A DNA stretch of 48,377 nt from Scleroderma bovista (Eukaryota; Basidiomycota; Agaricomycetes; Boletales; Sclerodermataceae), in assembly GCA_037178675.1 (NCBI GenBank), contig JAYMGJ010000631.1:1-48377 (forward strand). The letters are read 5' to 3'. Position 1 is the first letter of the stretch, and each line of letters begins with the position of its first letter. Positions 44,061 through 48,377 of this stretch are shown here, one piece after another. Below the pieces are notes generated by a model. That model saw nothing but the letters and a program-made list of their open reading frames with translations. It ran no database searches and was not told the origin of the DNA. Made by a program: the position numbers and the translations under genes.

Positions 44061-44432
44061 TAAGGACTTTGTAGCTTACCCACCTTCAAAGAAAGCTTTG
44101 CCAACAAGACATATTATGCTAGGGATATCCCACCCTAATTATAATGCAGTCTAATACAGAGTAATAAACACTATTTTTGGGGCTTGTTTGGCAGCACAAC
44201 AACGCTATCGCAAGATATCTTAGTCTCAGTGATGCAGTTGAAATCCAGTCTTACCATCCGACAATCAAGAAAACGAATGCAATCTCCTTTCGGCATCGGT
44301 GAGACGCAGGAAGGAGTTCGGTCCAAACAACAGCAAATTGTGTTCCACTTGGACCCACAATCATGCGCGGTCACGTGAACAAATCTGCCGTGCCGCGAGT
44401 TGGCTGCAAGTTGAAGAGAGCCAAATAGTTCG
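44061..44432 (+). promoter_or_regulatory. upstream region of Cdc11/Nud1-like gene
   Basis: The last 370 bases before the scaffold start. No gene and no clear TATA box was seen. Minus-strand open frames here run antisense into the gene and are shadows. Confidence 0.4.
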
Positions 44433-47400
44433 ATGGCAACGGAAGCACCAGAAAGTGCGCGGCCAGCATGGCAGACGGACGACCTCGAAGAAGAGTGGGT
44501 GGAAGAAGACGAGGCATCGTTCGGGACCCAGTCCATCTCACTCACTGCACCCTTGCCTGGGTTCCTGCATACCCCGAGCACAGACAGAGATGAGTTTGCG
44601 ACTTCGCCTTCGAGCCCTGTTGCAGGTGGCACATTCTTGATCAGGGATGACTTGCCAACGGCACTCCTTCCTACTACACCAGGCCGAGCCAAAGACGGAA
44701 TCAAGGACTTCTTCTCTCCCCTCCCACTGGAGAAGATGTTTGAGCCTCCCTCACCCCCACCCCCTAAGCCCGCCACTCTCGCATTCAGCTCTGCCCCGGC
44801 CATTCCTTCTCGTTTATCGCAAGCATTCACGCCCGATGACAGCCAGTCGGAGGCTGAGACAGCTGCACAAAACGACCCAGCCGAGCGCGACAAGCTCAAG
44901 CCGACACTACCTTCAGATTTGCTCGCACCTCCCTCCTCCGCACTGGGAACGAGTACATCAGGTCCCGAGTACCAGTTCACATTCTCCGCTCCTCGTCACA
45001 GCTCCATGTTCCCTCAGGCACAGAGCACACCAGGTCAATGTAAGACCATGGCGAACCCTCCTGCCACCGATCCGCGGTTGAGATTGTTCCAACTGCAGTA
45101 TGACACATTCACGCGTGAACACCTCTCTGCTATGGTAGATTCCATCGCCGTGAACACACCCTCCGGCGGAAACTCGGAAGGAAACTCTCCGTCCAGTCTC
45201 ATCCACTGTGCTCTTTCCAAGAACCAGCAAACACCAACTTCCGACGACACTCCGATACGAAGCGTAAAACGGGTGAAACTCAGCCCACCCACCGCATTTT
45301 ATGGTGAGGGTGATGGGGAGGGTGCAAGTATTGCGCGGCCGAGAGTGCTGAGAGTCGACTATGTTGGCGAATCGCGATCGCTCATGCAGCAGATAAAACA
45401 AGCCCGAGACTTTTCTACGATATCGACGACCGTCACAAACCAGTCGCCAGCAAGTCAGCCTCCACAGAAATCTCGATCGACGAATTCCACACCAACCCCT
45501 CCGCTGACTACGAGTGGTGAGTCCTTCCTACAACAAGTTATTCGGGATTAACACCCATGGCCAGATGACACTGCCGCTGGGTACTTGTTGGTGCCACCTA
45601 CAAATGTGGACCATGAACTGCGTAGCAGTGGTTCGTCACCGACGACGACGACGCACAGCGCTCACTCATCGCTTGCTATCCGACAACAAGCCGAGGCATT
45701 TATGCAACAGATCAAGAACGACATGAAGGGATCAAAACGGCTGTTCTCTAGTGATACAGAGGTCTCTCCATACTCCCACATGGAGGATGGTGCGGAATCT
45801 GTGACCGACAAGTCACACCACAGCCTCTGGACAGCGGCTTCCCTCGACAAAGAGCATGGTACTCGAAAAAAGTCACCTATACTCGGATCACCTCGCCGAC
45901 CGACCACTTCACCGAGACATCAACAAAGTTCTCGGAAGTACAGTCGCTGTGTGTCCGCAGAACAGGACCGGAGTTTCATTCAGGAGATATCCAACATGTC
46001 GATCGAGGCCCCATGGCAGACAGAGACGCACTCCTCTATAGCAGGGGCGATAGCATCCAACCACGTACACAATAACGTACCAGACATCAAGGTCACAGCA
46101 TCCACGTTTGTGGCTACGACTGTGCATCTTTCCCCACCCCAAGGCCAGATCCCCCGCTCGTACTCCACTTCTTCCCTGCGGAGTAACGATGACCTGAACC
46201 GGTTCGTGTCCACAAGTACAGCGTCAGGAACGATGGTCACCGCGAGCAGCGCGCCATCGTTCATCAAGCACGCCGGCCCGGTCCACATCACGCACATCAC
46301 ACCATCGGATGTGCCGTCGTTGCCGCAGCGGATTGGCAAGATGGTATATGACAAAGAGCAGATGAGGTGGATGAGGGCTTCCTCGCATGCAGCAGTGTCG
46401 GAGGTGGCCGACCACAGAGACCAAACGGTCGGTACCGATGGAGAGAGCGAGGATCCTTTCAAGGATATCGATAGCCTGCGGGAGGACGACTCCGGAAGTG
46501 CGCATTATGGTGGAGAGGGCGCTCTGGAGGATCATCGCGCCATTCCAGAGGGCGACGGAGAAGAGGACGATGGGTACGATTCTGCAATGCCAGTTGAAAT
46601 GAGCCGAATAGAAGAGGTGGAAGAGGATGAAACGAATGATCAAGAGGAGGTCGACCTCACCTCGTTCACTTTTGATGGTCCATCGGTCGCTGCCATTCGT
46701 GTAGTCCCCTCAGAAGATGAAGTTGGCGATGAGACCTTTGACTCAGAGTTGGATATCCAGGACGGAGGGCCCACAGATGTAGAGGACAGACCCACACAAC
46801 CCTTGTTCGACTCAGAGGACGATCTGTCGCATAATTCGCCAGTGTCGCCTCAAAGACCGTTCCCGACTATGGGGGGGGACCCAACAATGGAGGCGACACC
46901 GGTTGCAGCCACTCGCAAGCCGCTGTCATTGTCAACACCGATGCCTCCGCGATCGGCACTCAAGAGTACGAGCGCCACGCCCGCATCTGCAATGAAAGAT
47001 CCCAGCCGCGACAAGTTCCGCACTCCAGCGCAAAGGATAGGACATCGGCGGTCTGTGAGCTTCTCGGATGGTAAGCGCGATGGACCGATACGAGGGCTGA
47101 GCACCAAGCTGCACGAGAGCGACGACGATCTCAGGACAAGTTTCACTGGCACCACTACCACCACATCATCATTGGATCCTTCCCAGTCTTCTGGCTGTTT
47201 ACCGTCTGCGAGATCGAAACGACTGGCAGAGATGATGCTGAGACTTGAGATTACAGGTAGGCCCCACGTGTCCTGCAAGTACATTATTGACACGATTGGT
47301 TCACTGATAACAGAAGACCACTCAGATTCACCTACGAGGTCCTCGACGTCAGGCAGGTCTCAGCTCCAACCCTTGGGAAACCGACGTCCAAGTAGCCAGA

Positions 47401-48377
47401 TGGCCGTCGTGGACTCGAGTGGAACGACCCGACGTCTTTTCTCCACGTCGCAAAGAAGCACTTTCACAGAGCAAGATAGCCGTATGAATGCTACGTTCCT
47501 GACTGAGTGTTCTTTTGGACTTGCGCATGATAAGCTCGTCCAAGTGATTACTGACGTACAGCCTTTTGAGCCGTATTGGGAGGAGCTGAGCAGCATCGAC
47601 CTGTCACGGCGGTCGCTGGAGAGCGTGGCGAGGCTGAAGGAGTTTATGCCGAGACTGGATTCCCTGGTGTTGTAAGTGTTCTGGACACGTGTACAGCGAT
47701 CTACCGTCGGCTGATGTCGAACGCTGACAGAAATTCGAATCGGCTGTCGTGGTTGAGTGGCGTGCCCGGGTCCGTGCGGACACTCTCCGTCGCCTCGAAC
47801 CTGTAGGTGGAATTGGTCGTTCTCGGACATCATTGACTGTCGCATCCCCCCCACCGAAGTTTGACAGCCGTCACGTCGTTCAGCCACTTACTGAATATCG
47901 AGAATCTGGACATCAGCCATAACGACATCGACTCGCTGACGCGTAAGTGGGATTCGATTATAGGGTGGGGTGTGGCTGACAGAAGGGACCGCAAAAAAGA
48001 ATTGCAGTGTCTCAGGCACCTTAGAGAGCTCCGAGCGGACGGCAACAAAATTACAAGCCTGGATGGGCTGCAGAAATTGGAGGGGCTGACGAAGCTGAGC
48101 GTTCAGGGCAATCTAATTCGAGAAGTGGACCTGAGTCTGTATCGCTGGTGAGGACGTTTTCCATCAGATTCCTTGACCCTCTTTTTTGTGGATTCTCATC
48201 GTTGCTGATCGGACACCAAAACATTGGGCGAGTGCAGGGCCAAGCTGGAAATGCTGAATCTGAGTCAGAATCGGGTGACCCAGATTTGTGGACTGGCTTC
48301 GAGCTTGCCTGGATTAATTGCCTTGAACATCGGTATGTGATGCTGAATGGGTTCCTGGAATGGTAATGATGACGGTC
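44433..48377 (+). CDS. Cdc11/Nud1-like LRR scaffold of the septation initiation/mitotic exit network, 3' truncated by window
   Basis: This is a spindle-pole-body scaffold that anchors the septation/mitotic-exit GTPase and kinases in yeasts. Seven exons are visible (44433-45516, 45565-47256, 47314-47671, 47731-47802, 47860-47942, 48000-48147, 48238-48332), encoding at least 1177 residues; the window ends inside the next intron. The first 1,000 residues are disordered and acidic. They contain repeated FMQQIK / LMQQIKQARDF / SFIQEI-type segments and the family motif RIGKMVYDKEQMRWMR (around residue 620). A phospho-site-rich region with PPRSALKS follows. From about residue 1040 leucine-rich repeats begin: LSSIDLSRRSLESVARL, LLNIENLDISHNDIDSL, HLRELRADGNKITSLDGL, LEMLNLSQNRVTQICGL. 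The motif plus C-terminal LRR layout is characteristic of Nud1/Cdc11. Confidence 0.87.

Noticed and set aside
44171..44980. 269-codon minus-strand frame
   Set aside because: Antisense to exon 1 of the Cdc11/Nud1-like gene, which has clear family motifs.

Overview
The window reads as nuclear DNA of a filamentous basidiomycete, most likely a mushroom-forming agaricomycete. Genes are packed and intron-dense, with introns of about 45-60 nt using GT(A/G)NGT donors. A class I hydrophobin, a Cdc25-type RasGEF, a Cdc11/Nud1-type scaffold and Ty3 chromovirus and Ty1/copia retrotransposons are all present. All exon models below were built by hand: each was checked for reading-frame closure across every junction, but none is backed by transcripts or database searches.

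The left half is a gene cluster. In order it holds an unresolved left end (1-1564), ATP synthase subunit f (+, 1565-2014), a very long SUV39/Clr4-type H3K9 methyltransferase (-, 2532-7654), a SurE-family phosphatase (-, 7909-9239), a RING-H2 protein (+, 9409-10998), ETF beta (-, 11396-12538) and a hydrophobin (-, 12642-13047). Then come a decayed partial copy of an MFS transporter gene (13368-14302), an intact MFS (DHA1-type) transporter (+, 15523-17685), a DUF202 membrane protein (+, 18581-19417), a WW-like/RasGEF_N/RasGEF protein (-, 20222-24234), a Vip1-like RRM protein (+, 24503-25658) and a SAM-dependent methyltransferase (+, 26919-27859).

From about 27.9 to 44.2 kb the window is repeat territory. 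It holds a foldback MITE, tandem repeats, a complete but dead Ty1/copia element on the minus strand (29378-35257, TSD ACTGA), CAC/ATG-rich minisatellite DNA, and a young Ty3/gypsy chromovirus (36586-42922, TSD AAGAC, 370-bp LTRs with three differences) inserted inside that minisatellite. The last 4 kb is the 5' part of a Cdc11/Nud1-like leucine-rich-repeat scaffold gene cut by the window end.

Themes across the window: very small exons (8, 9, 12, 15 and 19 nt) recur in ordinary housekeeping genes. Most inactivating lesions in both retrotransposons look like CpG-to-TpG/CpA transitions, as expected from cytosine methylation. The chromovirus has a convincing -1 frameshift cassette between gag and pol, and the copia element has a primer site matching the anticodon arm of initiator tRNA-Met. 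The H3K9 methyltransferase carries three SUMO-interaction-like motifs in a disordered N-terminal region of about 1,000 residues. No rRNA, tRNA or CRISPR feature was seen.
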